Assembly (NCBI GenBank): GCA_014155875.1
Contig: JACEFZ010014585.1
Span: 780,001 to 844,000, forward strand
Direction of reading: 5' to 3'
Length of the DNA stretch: 64,000 nt
Source: Cepaea nemoralis
Lineage: Eukaryota; Mollusca; Gastropoda; Stylommatophora; Helicidae
Part shown: in pieces, positions 1 through 11,246 of the stretch
Numbering within the stretch: position 1 is the stretch's first letter
How the letters are laid out: each line of letters begins with the position of its first letter
Program-made: the position numbers and the translations under genes
The notes under the pieces: model-generated
The model's input: only the letters and a program-made list of their open reading frames with translations
Database searches by the model: none
Told to the model about the DNA's origin: nothing

Positions 1-92
1 AAGGATCGACCCTTATAATTCTGAAAGGGAACAAGCACTATAGATTGTGTGCAGAACTTATACATTATGCGCACGTAACGTATTACATAAAC

Positions 93-300
93 TGGAAAAC
101 TTGGTGACAGCTGGCAAGAATGAAGGGAAAGAACAAGGGGTAGGCAGAAAAGCAAATATGTAGATGACTTGCCACTTGGCATAATCGAGACAAATTCACA
201 GTGGTGATCCCCGACACTGGTGATCGTGTGAGATGGCGAAACACGACCGCCCACGCGTATCGGCATTGAACATGATGATGATGAGGATGATGAAGAACCT
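93..300 (+). mobile_element. RTE-like LINE 3' end with GAT-rich tail
   Basis: Begins like AACTTGGTGACAGCTGGCAA and ends in the phrase GACCGCCCACGCGTATCGGC followed by a GATGATGAT tail. The same 3' end recurs at 24.2, 35.5, 38.0 and 54.2 kb. Heavily 5'-truncated and without an intact frame. Confidence 0.65.
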
Positions 301-737
301 TTTGCAAAATGTTTCTTTGAGGAACTGAGCTATAACAAGAACAAATAAAGAAGTCCTAAACTCATTAGGAATTACTAAAATAATGACTAAACGAAAATAA
401 CGTTTAACAAATCAAATATATGGGCACTTAAACAGATATAACACCCTGCTGAAAACAATGCTAGAGAGAAAGGTCGACATCAAATGTGTAAGCGAAAAAT
501 AAAGACAACAGTTTAAATGGGAAGATACAATCAAGAGGTAGTCTGAAAAGAGAATGTGTGTCTGTACTATCATTGCAACATGACAGACAAGGTGGAAGTC
601 TATTGCAGTCACCCATGATTGTGTAAATAATGTTTGCGCTCTTGAAAGAACTAATAGTGGTAGACAAATAAGATCTGTCAAAAGTTTGATATGCTATTCT
701 TCGTTCTACAGTGTATGTGTGTGTAAATATATTCTAG
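300..737. other. AT-rich intron or 5' flank, nothing recognised
   Basis: Short ORFs on both strands lack codon structure or recognisable motifs. Confidence 0.4.
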
Positions 738-897
738 ATGGCTACTCTGTCTGTCATGAAGACCTTCAACATAGAACAGATCTACGCACTGAAAGAAAAG
801 ATTGAATGTTTGGGGCCTGACCAATTGATGATCCTCCAGGAATTCTTTGACCCACTTAACAGAACAGACAGAAATGGTCTCATGGAAGCAATTCCAG
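738..897 (+). CDS. Exon 1 (first exon seen), helical-repeat protein
   Basis: Starts directly after a TTCTAG acceptor and ends at CAG|GTACTC, so it enters in phase 0 and leaves in phase 1. It codes 53 residues with motifs FNIEQIYALKEKIECLGPDQ and an acidic, leucine-rich tail. The first codon is ATG, but because it abuts an acceptor it is more likely an internal methionine than the initiator. The donor is followed within about 30 bases by a 100-bp (TA)n tract. Confidence 0.6.
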
Positions 898-922
898 GTA
901 CTCAATACGTTTCTTTGTACAA

Positions 923-1030
<108 letters not shown>

Positions 1031-1032
1031 TT

Positions 1033-1205
1033 GCATATCCTTTACAGGACATCGCTGTCAACATCAGCATCTTTCAGATGATTGTTGATTTCTTGGCAAG
1101 ATTACGCTCAGTAGTTTGCCATTGCTTTCTGAGCGGCCGGCTCACATATCCCGTAAGTTACCGACGCGATTCGAACCACTGCTGATTCTCACCGTCGTCA
1201 CGTTA
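1033..1205 (-). mobile_element. SINE family A copy (antisense)
   Basis: Carries the family A 3' core (ATCCTTTACAGGAC, then GGCAAGATTACGCTCAGTAG) and part of the tRNA-like head with GATTCGAACC. Truncated at the head side. Confidence 0.75.
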
Positions 1206-1397
1206 CATAACAATTTAATTATTACTGTAAATATCTAACAGTCACCTGTGAAAAGTGTTGGGGATATTAGGACATTCACTTTCTTGTTCTATCATGTCAA
1301 AATGTTCTTCATTATTTGTTAAAACACTGAATGCGAATCCTCTCCTTCACCTAGCGCTGAAATTATTGATGTATGCAATTATCTTCCTACACTAAGT

Positions 1398-4337
1398 CAG
1401 AGGTCGGCAACCGTTGTGTGGCGTGCCGAATTAATGTTGCAAAGCCACCCATCGTGCCGAATTAAGTCTACCATATTTTTCAAATAAAAAATAACTATTA
1501 AACAAATTAATTTGATCTTGATATTGTATCACCAAGTTTCCGGTTCATTAAGTAACTATTCTATTCTTTGTTGATTATTTAATTTTGTAATATATATAAA
1601 AACGAATACGAATATTTTCCAAAATCTCAGCCCTCAACATATTATGTTGAAATGTTTTTTTTTTCTAAAACTGCACTACGTACATTTTGTTAAGACAGAA
1701 AATAACTCGCAGAATAAAACATTAATGGCACCATATTTGTCGTGTCCTCCTTTAAAGTGTCGTCCCTGGAGTGAAGAGAGTCAACACCCACATTACAATA
1801 TTTTTTCCCTATCAATATCCTGGAGAATCCACCAGCTTCCGTCCAACACACTCCATCAGCCCGTGGACACCTTCCTATCACTCTCTCACTGTCGTACTAT
1901 GCCCCCTCTCATACTTCCCCAACGCAACATACTCAACAACTCTTGCTTCTAAAAATTAATAAAGATTAATTTATTAAAAGAAAAGTGTGACGTATATGAG
2001 ACGTGTGTGCGAAGAAAAAGTGTGTCGTGTATTATAACATAACTGTATGTGTCAGCCTTCAAAGTTCAGGATCATAGTGCACACATCATGGCAAGGATTA
2101 CACGACATCACACGAGTCAGTACATTAGACCTCACCGAAGTCGTATCCTTCTCTCCAGACTTGTCCTCCTCCAGGAACTCTGATGACCATGAGATCTGAA
2201 TCCCATGTAAATATATAATCCGTGGAAAAAACTATTATTGATCCTAACACAACTGTTCCTAACAGTTTATAGAAACTCCGGCTTCATAATTCCGGCGCGG
2301 TGAAACAAACATGGAACACTGTCCTATGAACAGGACTTTTTGTCTCTTGCTAAATGTTCTCTAGTTCTCACTATTAAACAGTTATTGTCTATACTCCAAT
2401 AGAGTCCTTTATTTTTGTTCTAGTCATAAGTGAACTGAATATCCATCACTACTGGTGTGGTAAAACTGGTATGACCTAAACTCATTCGGTATTTATCCTG
2501 TAGGATACATATACCATTCAGCTCCACTGAGCAATGTTGATCATCTTCCTCTAGCATAAGCTCTGTTGTAAAGTTGCTGGCCAATCTTCCTGCGCCAAAC
2601 TTTATCCGGGATCGGATTTTTCCTGGGTTCCGTGTTCTTCATTCCAACCAGAGGGAACCTGTAACATAAATCAGACAACCGGTGATAGCCTCCCCGTCAC
2701 TGATCTCTATTAGATGATCGTGGGCCATCGGCCTCGCTCAGAAAATATAATGAACCTACTCTGTCATGGACAGATGACTGAACACATATGTTATCATCAG
2801 GCCAAGACAAGAAAAAAAATCAACAAACAGAATGCGGAACCCCGCCCACCAGGGACATCTACGGGAATATCCCAATTATCCCTCATTACTAATTTCTCAA
2901 CTAGTAAAGCTTATCCACACTTCACTAATCTATTTTCAACTAACAGAGCAAAGTATCACTTCCCTACTCTAGCTAGTTTTCCACTAACAGTGCTAATCAT
3001 CACACTTTAGTTTTAACAAGGCTACAGCCTATATTAATTAGAACTAATTATAATAGGTTCTACCTTAGGCAACACTGCAGTTAGATCAAATTACATCCAC
3101 TCTTGCCATGACAGGCACGTGTAAAATTAAATTAACTCAATTCGCACACGGTAGACATTTTCCAATCAGAACGCAGTTCCGAAACACGTCCACTAAAATC
3201 CAAGGTTTGAGTTCAACTGTCCTCTCCAATCATGGGTTTTCTGCAAAACCTAAAATTGGTCACGTGACATGGTTGATGTCCTGCAGGTGTTATTTGGGCA
3301 TATCATCCATTGTCAAGAATCGATTTTCCCTGGCTCCATCAATGTCAAAGTTGTCATCAGTTGTTTTGACTCCCCCAACAAACTAACGAGTTACTGTATG
3401 ATCCCAACAACAGTTTTCCCCAACAAGCTGCCAATCTTCTTTACGTCCGGAAACTATGAATTGACAGACGGACTGTTTTCTTCCGAGCTGAGTACTTCCG
3501 CTTCCAATCCGACTTGTTTATAATCTGTCAAAGCGATGTATGATTCAGCTCATTAACTTCCCCTACACATCTGCAACTGTTAATTTTGCCCGACATGTGA
3601 TGGCCGACATCCGATTGCCACCATGATCCCACGGGTTCCATCTGTATTCAAATGTTGACAAACTGTCAAAGCGATGCCGGGAATTGTCTCACTCACCACC
3701 GAGTGTTCCCAATCCGTCGACCAGATGTACACGTACAGCTACAAATATTGTCCTGGGATTTTGACATCCAATTTGTTTATACTGTTAGTTAAAATAGTTG
3801 TCGCTGGCAGATAGTCCGTTTTATCAGAAAGCCTCTATAATAATCAACTGGGTAAACGCAAGGTTTTATTTTGTGACAATATTGCTTATTAACAACACAC
3901 ACATGTGCGTTACGGTCACGGTGGCATAAGAACACATGCATGAATGTATTACAGCTTAGAGAACTATAGAGTTAGTGGTGGGGGATTGACGGGACGGGAA
4001 CATAACTGAACTACAGTTAGTTGTGGGAGTGGCTGGAAAGGGAAGAATGGGACGGAACATAACTTCGTCGAGGTCAGTCATTACTCATTACAGCTCCACA
4101 CTCACCCATTTAGTTTGCATAATATCAAACTTTCTTACTACATCTAATGTCTACTAACTATCGTTTTGAGAGGATTTGAAAATAGGAATAGCTTTAAATG
4201 AAATGTATCATTCAATTTAATTTAGCAGTTATTTTTGTATGAGATCAAACACTATACTTTAATTCTCTCGGCATGCCCTTGAAAATTGTTCTGCGTGCGG
4301 CTGTTTGGCACGCATGCCGTAGGTTGCCGACGCCATG
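1398..4337. mobile_element. Possible old hAT-like element, 2.9 kb, with inverted ends
   Basis: Left end CAGAGGTCGGCAACC at 1398 and right end GGTTGCCGACGCCATG at 4322-4337 are imperfect inverted repeats of a hAT-like type, both followed inward by GGC(A/G)TGCC-type sequence. Possible target duplications (CACTAAGT and GTCTAACT) match poorly. No transposase frame is recognisable inside, and the middle (about 1.5-4.2 kb) may contain unrelated insertions. Confidence 0.35.
1460..4230. other. Intron interior, unclassified
   Basis: No exon, protein domain or recognised repeat found. Short ORFs on both strands are without motifs. A short phrase CTGTCAAAGCGATG occurs twice (near 3526 and 3663). Confidence 0.4.
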
Positions 4338-4339
4338 TC

Positions 4340-5096
4340 TAACTAGCTACAACAGAAAAACATACTGACACAAATGTGTCAGAGTACAGAGTAAACAAGC
4401 AGGTTACGGCGATGTAAACAGAGTGATTATGAGAGTGAAATCTGGACAATAGGTAATGAGATAGTCTTTCAAGCAACAAACCAAGTTAGTAAATACATGA
4501 TAGAAGTACGGTGTAAATGGTACGTAATTCTTGGGCACTATTTTTTAGGACATATACACTTGACAATTGACAATTTATTGACAACAGAGAAACAATATGA
4601 TAATTGACAAAAGATATACAACCTGATAAATGCCTGGATGGCTTGGTTACATAGGGAAGGGAACATAGACCCGATCCAAGACTCTAAATATTGTGAGAGT
4701 TGGTGAACCATTGATCACACGTTCTTAACAACACAGCACATACCTCGTAAGTACCATGATATGTGATCCAAAGCACACAGTCAAGAATTTTGTTTATCAA
4801 TCGTCATTTAGATAACTCTATGTACGGATCAAGGATATTGAAGGATATCTTAATATCATCTAAGCCTTTTCTGTTGTCTTATACCAGTTTTTGCATTGAA
4901 TTTAAGACTTCTTATGATGCGCCAAATTACATGGATTTGCTTCCATTTGATATCTATATTTACATCATTGTGAACAAGCTTTGTGTTAGAAGAGTGTTAT
5001 TGTTGTTGTTTCCATCTCAACAAACTATTTTGAACAAATATTCTTAGATATGTACAAATAAAATTAGTGGAAGTGCAGTAAAGCTGTGGAAATATA
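4340..5096. other. Intron, mostly unclassified
   Basis: A degenerate RTE-like 3' fragment is visible around 4620-4715 (GATAAATGCCTGGATGGCTT and GATCCAAGACTCT phrases). The rest, including a 94-codon open frame, shows nothing recognisable. Confidence 0.4.
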
Positions 5097-5097
5097 A

Positions 5098-5210
5098 ACA
5101 ACATAAAATAACACGAAGTAATGCAGCTTTACAGAACACAATTTATGGAAAACAAAGTTGTCTGTGATTGTGTTTTGTAAAGCTGTATTACTTTGTGTTA
5201 TTTTATGTTG
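5098..5210. repeat. Long stem-loop / palindromic MITE-like sequence
   Basis: Left arm 5098-5142 and right arm about 5167-5210 are near-complementary (for example GCAGCTTTACAGAACACAAT against ATTGTGTTTTGTAAAGCTG), separated by about 25 bases. This would fold into a ~44-bp hairpin. Confidence 0.8.
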
Positions 5211-5376
5211 TAGACACATGTAAAGCCAACTCCGTGGCGAAGGGGTTACGGACACAGTTCACAATCCTCATACCCGTGTTCGAAACTCAGCTGTTGGCGA
5301 TTTGGCAGCAGACCGTCCTACGTTAGTTTTAATGAAATGATATGGGTGCCGGTCGTTCAGACAGCAATGGCAAACT

Positions 5377-5590
5377 CATCATCATCAACAAGCGTACGCG
5401 TTCATGACTTTCCACAGATCTCGGTCTTCGGTTTTCTGGAACAACTCCGCTGATGATATTCCTCAATGCCACCATCTCAATCCATCCAGCATCATTTCTC
5501 TTGGTCTACCTCTCCCTATCTTCCTCTCAATCTTTCTAGCTGTCACGATGTTCACCAATGCCTCTCTTCTCATCACATGACCAAAAGAAA
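5377..5590 (-). mobile_element. RTE-like 3' fragment nested in SINE A
   Basis: Starts with CATCATCATCAACAAGCG, the reverse complement of a GAT-tailed LINE 3' end, and reads antisense through the RGRPR-type C-terminal coding remnant. It interrupts the SINE between CAATGGCAAACT and CTACTGAAC. Confidence 0.6.
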
Positions 5591-5630
5591 GCTACTGAAC
5601 GTAAACTTGTCCATGAATCACGAACAGCCA

Positions 5631-5684
5631 GTTCTGAGTGCAGTGATGTCGGTTCTTGAATCAACTCAGCTCAGGCAACTCAAC
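5631..5684 (+). mobile_element. 54-bp micro-insertion with 13-bp duplication
   Basis: TCACGAACAGCCA occurs at 5618-5630 and again at 5685-5697, flanking 54 bases absent from other SINE A copies. Confidence 0.6.
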
Positions 5685-5866
5685 TCACGAACAGCCAAAG
5701 AATGCTGGCGTTGACTGCTACGTCATGTAAAGGATATGCAACTAACGTTAACTGAGACACATGTAAACAACCTCAAGAGATTGTTCAACTTCTTTATCGA
5801 TAATCTGTGATGTATTTTCCTTCTAATACCATGGACTATTTACTACGAGAAAGAGATAGAGAGGGA

Positions 5867-5968
<102 letters not shown>

Positions 5969-6136
5969 CTGTTTATGGTATGTAAAAAAAAATAAATCTG
6001 AGGACTTCTGAATTTGCATGTTATAATTAATAAAAACTATACTATAGACGCTAAACTATTGCATAAATCATTAATGATGTAAATATACCTTGATCCAGAT
6101 TATCAAAGAATTATCATTAGTTTTATGATTTTTCAG

Positions 6137-6355
6137 ACTTGAATTCAACAGAAGTTGGAGAAACAGCAGAGTTCGCTGCTCTCATGGCACGTATTCCAAC
6201 TCTATTTGCACATAGAGGGCCCAATGGTATTCATCAGTGCAATCTTCCAATAGGAAAGTCAATCAATGAGCTGACCAGTGACAGTTTTCAAGCCTTTAGT
6301 CAACAATTGCCTTCTGGGCTTGAACGAGTTCTGTACAAGATACTTTCTAGAAGTG
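6137..6355 (+). CDS. Exon 2, helical-repeat protein
   Basis: Acceptor TTTTTCAG, donor G|GTGAGC. Phase 1 in and phase 1 out, matching exons 1 and 3. Codes about 73 residues including ETAEFAALMARIPTLFAHRG and SFQAFSQQLPSGLERVLYKI, the alternating helix pattern of the gene. A (GA)n tract lies 170 bases upstream. Confidence 0.7.
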
Positions 6356-6467
6356 GTGAGCTCTTGTTGATTATGTTCAGGGAAATGTGTATATATATAT
6401 AATTACAGGCTCAATTAATTAAGAAAGTAGAAACAAGTGAAATATGTATAATAACTAGCATATACGA

Positions 6468-6705
6468 AGCCGGGGTGGCGCAGTGGCTAGAACCCCTGTC
6501 TGTTGGCCCGGAGGGCATGCGTTCGAATCCCCATCGAGGCGAAGATTTGTTGTTGTTGTCCCTAACCTAGACTCACAATGTTTCTTTCCACCCATAAATA
6601 GGAACCCGGAAATCTTCTGGGAAGTAAAGTCAGTCGATGTGGTATTGACCCATCATCCATCGAGTACCGATGGTATACCATGTTAGGGTTAGCACTATAT
6701 AGACA
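6468..6705 (+). mobile_element. SINE family B, reference copy
   Basis: tRNA-like head GGGGTGGCGCAGTGGCTAGA (A box) and GCGTTCGAATCCCC (B box), then a core with TTCTGGGAAGTAAAG and TGTGGTATTGACC, ending near TACCATGTTAGGGTTAGCAC. At least ten further copies occur in the window in both orientations. Confidence 0.85.
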
Positions 6706-6802
6706 ACATGCGTCTCGTCGGCGTAACAAGTGGTCCTTTATATCTGTTGGACTAGTATGTATGCTGAGATCCTCATTAAAAGTAATCCTCACGAAAGAAA
6801 TA

Positions 6803-7656
6803 CAGGTAGGTCCCGGTTAACGTCGGGGTTACGTTCTTGGAAAACGCGACGTTAAGTGAAACGACGTATAGCGAAACACTAATTCCCATAGAATTAAATG
6901 AAATACAGTGTATTGTGTACCACAGTAATGTTTATTTTGATGCTTTGTTGATATTTACTGGTTAAATAGAGGTGGGTTTGAGGGCGAGTGGTAGAGTTAT
7001 TGGACGTAGAGGCATTAAATTCTGCCTCTTCATCTGAGGATGAAACTGTAACCTCTTCCTGCCTTCTTTCCTGGCTCTTCTCTGCTTGAACAAAACATGT
7101 GTCCAACTGTCTGCTGCACAGTAACCACCCTCCTCAGTATCAGCACTCGCCGCTTCACCTGTTGTCTGAATGTTGTGCAGGTGTGAACGCTTCTTAGAGC
7201 GCTCAAACCAACCACGACTCGCTTTAAAACTATCATCGGCACTACTAGTACTGCTCTCACCCGCTTTCTTAGCTAGATCTTACATAGAGAGACTTTGCTT
7301 TCTCTTGGATAATCCATCTTGCTCACAGTATATTCCGTTGGTTCTGGTCTTCAATCAGATGGCCAATTGTGCTTCCATGTTCTCCATAAGAATACTTCTG
7401 GTACAAGTGATCTTGGAAGCACTCAAAGGGGTTACGTTTTTAGCACCCTCTTTGATTTTGTCAGCACCTGCATGAATTGTCCTTACCGTCGTTGGAGGTA
7501 AACAATGGACTTTACCGATATCAACAGCACGATCGCCAGCCTCAAAACGACGTTATGGCGAAACGTAGCGACGTAAAGTGAAGTTAGTCCCCTATGTGAC
7601 ACCGACGTTATAGCGAAACGACGTATACCGAGGCGACGTATAGCGGGGCCTATCTG
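6803..7656 (-). mobile_element. Tigger/pogo-type DNA transposon derivative
   Basis: Inverted ends (CAGGTAGGTCCCGGTTAACG and the complement of TATAGCGGGGCCTATCTG) flanked by TA on both sides. The minus strand around 7540-7270 encodes FEAGDRAVDIGKVHCLPPTT then VRTIHAGADKIKEGAKNVTP, the helix-turn-helix start of CENP-B/Tigger transposases. A stop stands at the usual AIW position and the catalytic region is absent, so this is a deleted, non-coding copy of 854 bp. Confidence 0.85.
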
Positions 7657-7809
7657 TAGTGTATTTATATATTTTCCTGAATGATCAAAAGCAATAAAAG
7701 TTAAGTTAGTCCAAGTACAGATGGATGGTGAAAATTATTACATTCGAACATTCATTTTTGTCATTTGTCGTCATGTTATGTTATTGTAGAAAGGTTGCTT
7801 TGACACGCC

Positions 7810-8025
7810 TAAGTAGAATTGGGCACGAGGGACTAGGCCCACGTTTTTATAGACCAAACAGCAATAAGTGTGTGATATGGTCTGTATAACACCGGCCGTT
7901 TTTACTTCCCAAAGCATTTCTTGGTACTCATTGTAGGTTGGGTTCGACCATAGGTGAGGATTGAACCCAAAATCACCTTTACGTCATGCTAGCTTCTAGC
8001 CACTACGCTATCGCGGCTCCCTGTG
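7810..8025 (-). mobile_element. SINE family B copy (antisense)
   Basis: Contains GGTCTGTATAACACCGGCCG, TACTTCCCAAAGCATTTC and the head complement TAGCCACTACGCTATCGCGG. Confidence 0.8.
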
Positions 8026-8264
8026 GTATTGTAAATGTTATCCATTATATTTGGTTTTATTTTATTCTACATTAATATGTAAAATCTTAGTAAGATATAA
8101 CTGAGCTACAGATAACAGTAGACGGTACTACTTGCTTTCTGTTAGCACCGAACGTTGGGCGTCACTCACTAAACCCGACATCTCACTTTGTGCCAACGTC
8201 TTCGGGCGAAGTAGCGCAATTGGGAGGATACAAGTCTTATCCTAGTGCGTGGAAATGCACCTAA

Positions 8265-8585
8265 AAACTAAATATCATGACAGGACATGCTAGACCCCAT
8301 GCCTTGGTCGTCAATTTGTCTACGATAGGCGGGCAGTTGGAGTATTGCTTTGTTGGCTCGGCAGCTTCTGCAGCTTGTCTTTTTCCTGACGAATTGGTGT
8401 TACCTGTCCTCGGGAGTAAACTAGACGAGTCGAGATAGGGATCATGCTGCGTGGGCAACACATGCACTGTAAATTCCGCCCAGGTTTTGTGCCATAGAGA
8501 AGTATGTTTCCATTTTACAAACCATCGTCTGTCAAGGCAACAAGGTGCCAGGCAATCTGTGAAATGACCAAGAACAAACCACCCC
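8265..8585 (+). repeat. Interspersed repeat J, copy 1
   Basis: Shares scattered identical blocks with 53090-53420, such as GCAGCTTCTGCAG versus GTAGCTTCTGCAG, GGATCATGCTGC versus AGATCATGCTGC and CAGGTTTTGTGC versus CAGGCTTTGTGC. No coding or tRNA-like part is seen. It ends just before exon 3. Confidence 0.65.
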
Positions 8586-8625
8586 TAATTAGACAAATAT
8601 AAGACAATCACTCGTTTGATTCCAG

Positions 8626-8828
8626 ATGTAGACATGTCAACGTTTACTGAAATGGACATGGAACTATTACTGAAGGACATATCAACCAACAACACCGAAG
8701 TTATGGACAGTCTTCTGAATTTTGTACAAGACCTTCCCCATCTCCTGCAGATGGATACAGAAGAATCACGAAAGATTGTCCATGATACGCTATCACAGAT
8801 AGATCCTAAATGGTATACACTATTCAAG
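8626..8828 (+). CDS. Exon 3, helical-repeat protein
   Basis: Acceptor TTGATTCCAG, donor AAG|GTATTT; phase 1 in, phase 0 out. Codes 68 residues, DVDMSTFTEMDMELLLKDIS followed by an LLNFVQDLPHLLQ helix and ending in DPKWYTLFK. Splice phases agree with both neighbours. A degenerate ~57-bp tandem duplication follows the donor. Confidence 0.7.
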
Positions 8829-8849
8829 GTATTTGTGTTTACCAGATTG

Positions 8850-9180
8850 GAATGTTTCATATGTTTTAGAATGTTTAATGCATTAAATAATAAACATTGG
8901 AAGCAGTTTAATATATTTTTAGAATGCGTAATGCATTAAATACTAAACACAGGAAAAGTTTCATATCTTTTTATAGAATCCGTTATGTAATACCTGCAGT
9001 ACATCTTCATCGGACCGAAAAGTCTGTTAAGAAGCCACATCGTTTTGAAACTTCCTACTCCACTCATACACTTAATAAACACCAGAAAAGTTTCATAAGT
9101 GTTTATATTCTAAAGTGTATTAGATAATTAAAACAATTCCGAATCTTTAAAAAATCTGTTATGTATTAAGATCCTGTAAT
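8850..9180. repeat. Degenerate tandem repeat with inserted mariner-like piece
   Basis: Blocks such as AATGCATTAAATAATAAACA and AATGCATTAAATACTAAACA recur about every 57-60 bases after exon 3. At 8994-9077 an 84-base piece similar to 9918-10002 interrupts the array. Confidence 0.6.
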
Positions 9181-9189
9181 GTATTAGAA

Positions 9190-9412
9190 GTCGGGTTTGT
9201 GGTGAAGGGGTTACGGATGCAATTCGTAATCCCGTATACCGCGTTCCAAGCACAGCTGCTTGCGATTTGGCAGCAGACCGCTTTGCGTTGGTTTTCATAC
9301 AATGGTATGTGTGCCGGTAGTACGGAAAGCAATTATAAGTTACCATGAATTCATAAACAACCAAAAATGCTAAGGTTGACTGCGATGTCCTGTAAAGGAT
9401 ATGCAATTAAAT
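9190..9412 (+). mobile_element. SINE family A copy
   Basis: Head TTGTGGTGAAGGGGTTACGG, core GATTTGGCAGCAGACCG and end TCCTGTAAAGGATATGCAA. Confidence 0.85.
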
Positions 9413-9726
9413 GTATAAAAAATAAACATCTATTTACTATATGTAATGAATTATCTGAAATTATTTATTGTTAGTAGTACGTAATTACACAACAGAACTG
9501 ATTATATAGCAGACATTTTTCCTCACATGCTATTTTCACTAGCTTAGCCTTGCTAGAATCCTGCCAATTCTCCGCGTCCGAGTATCATTCATATTGGCCA
9601 CATTGCACGTATTCTCCCCCAAACTCTTTCACGTCATTGTATCGTTTGTATCATCTACCTTCCTTATATCCTTTCTATCCTCTGAATTTCTGATGTATTT
9701 AGTATCCTTCCTTTTTATTATATAAG

Positions 9727-10080
9727 AGGGTGCTTCAAACGAAAACCTAAAATGTTTATTTTTCGGAGGTGAACATATTCTGAAAAAGTAAAGAACAAAT
9801 GTATCATTTTTTTATATAGTCATCATTGCGTTCAATGCAAGTCCTCCAGTGCTGATAAAGTGCATGGATTCCTGTAGACAAACACATTACTTGGTCGCGT
9901 TTGTTACTCATGCACCACCTGCTGTACATCTTCATGGGACCGAAGAGTTTGTCATAGAAGTTACGCCGCTTTGAAACTTCCTACTCCACTCATGCACTTG
10001 GCATGCAAGCATCACCATAATGAATTCGCCGATGAATTTTTATAGATTGCATCCATTCACTGATTTAAACAAGAAATCTG
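9727..10080 (-). mobile_element. Degenerate mariner-like element
   Basis: Starts near TA|AGAGGGTGCTTCAAACG, a mariner-like end. Minus-strand fragments read HYGDACMPSA, SKRRNFYDKLFGP and GIHALYQHWRTCIERNDDY, resembling N- and C-terminal pieces of mariner-family transposases with the middle missing. Multiple stops. Confidence 0.45.
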
Positions 10081-10139
10081 TTAGTGCATGTCAAAAGTGG
10101 GGCGTCCGTCTTTCTTTATGACGTCACCGTGTTCGTCAA

Positions 10140-10362
10140 TAAGGTCGACTACATTGCACCGAGTTTTATCCCATATGGCCCCGTCTCTTTCTGCGGGACC
10201 TGCCCAAAGCGTCGCACAAAGCAAGAACTCCTAGCTCCAGCGACGACCCCTAGAAGTCTCCTAGAATATTCCACTCGTGAACCGAATTTTGCAGTACGGA
10301 ATCGAACCCACAACCTTCGCGGCGAGAAGCAAGCGGAGTAACTACACGGTGTCGAACTTTGT
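10140..10362 (-). mobile_element. SINE family D copy (antisense)
   Basis: Reads ATTGCACCGAGTTTTATCCC, CCAGCGACGACCCC and GGAATCGAACCCACAACCTT; the last is the complement of a tRNA B box. Confidence 0.85.
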
Positions 10363-10484
10363 ACCTCCAAAATATTCTCTCCCTTCCTCTGAAGGATTTC
10401 TTTCTTGTCCTCGTTTTCTTATATCCTTTCTGTCGTCTCACTCTTTGTTTCTAATGTAAGTAAACAAAAAGGCCCCCTTTGCAC

Positions 10485-10575
10485 GCTTTAGGCGCATTGA
10501 TATTTTATAGACCAATCGGCACTCCGTGGGTGACGTGGTCAGAAACATGTCGCCACCTTGACTTCCCAAGACATT
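10485..10575 (-). mobile_element. SINE family B fragment
   Basis: Contains TATAGACCAATCGGCACTCC and GACTTCCCAAGACATTT but no head. The following 10580-10790 holds a degenerate ~115-bp duplication of CTTTGCATACTCCAATCCCT-type sequence. Confidence 0.65.
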
Positions 10576-10821
10576 TAACTTCTTTGCATACTTCGATTGC
10601 CCTGCATTTCTTGTATTCTTCCAATCTCCTCTTTCTTGCATCGCATCTCGCATCTGTATGTTTGGATTCTTTGCATACTCCAATCCCTCTGTATTTCTTG
10701 TATCCTTCCTGTCTCCTCTTTCTTGCATCACGTCTAGCATCTGTATGTTTTTATTCTTCCTATCTTCTGTCTTCTGTATATTCTTATATAAAACAATGCT
10801 CCTATCATTCCTCACCCTCAG

Positions 10822-10980
10822 AATATGTGCGAAAGCCTCAAACGATTGAAGAGAGCTCAACTGATGGTCTTATGCAAACGGCTAAATCAGGCTGTCATGC
10901 CTGGTCAAGCCTACTTCATCTTCAACACTCAGTGTCCTGTGTGTATTGTTTTTATGAGTGCTCTGAGGAAGGAAGCAGAG
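10822..10980 (+). CDS. Exon 4, helical-repeat protein
   Basis: Strong pyrimidine-rich acceptor (TTCCTCACCCTCAG) and donor GAG|GTCAGT, phase 0 on both sides. Codes 53 residues beginning NMCESLKRLKRAQLMVLCKR and containing the cysteine pair of TQCPVCIVFM. The longer open frame across this area is an accident of adjoining SINE sequence. Confidence 0.65.
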
Positions 10981-11032
10981 GTCAGTACAATTTCCTCCTT
11001 CTTTCTCAATCACATGTTTTCGGTGTAGTTAT

Positions 11033-11246
11033 CAACCGGCTCTGTAGCGAGGGGATTACGAATGCAATTCGTAATCCTGCATACCACATTCGAGACACAG
11101 CTGCTGGCGACTTGGAAGCAAACCGCCGTGCGTTGGTTTTATACAATCAATGGCAAACTACTGAACGTAAACTTGCCCAGGAATCACAAACAGCCAAAAA
11201 ATGCTGGAGTTGACTGCTACGTCCTGTAAAGGAAATGCAAGTAACT
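11033..11246 (+). mobile_element. SINE family A copy
   Basis: Head CTCTGTAGCGAGGGGATTACG, B-box-like CATTCGAGAC, 3' core AAAATGCTGGAGTTGACTGC and TCCTGTAAAGGAAATGCAA. It lies 52 bases after exon 4. Confidence 0.85.

Larger units (their letters stand above)
5225..5753 (+). mobile_element. SINE family A copy split by nested insertions
   Basis: tRNA-like head with GGCGAAGGGGTTACG (A-box-like) and GTGTTCGAAAC (B-box-like) at 5225-5280, core to about 5376, then an RTE 3' fragment (about 5377-5590), then the SINE 3' core (CTACTGAACGTAAACTTG to ATGTAAAGGATATGC). A second 54-bp insertion lies at 5631-5684. Confidence 0.8.

Noticed and set aside
6468..6545. tRNA gene
   Set aside because: A- and B-box-like blocks belong to SINE heads that recur with the same body; no full cloverleaf with paired acceptor stem was found.
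10479..11213. 244-codon plus-strand ORF
   Set aside because: It fuses a SINE B fragment, a pyrimidine-rich duplication, exon 4 in the wrong frame and a SINE A; exon 4 reads in a different frame.
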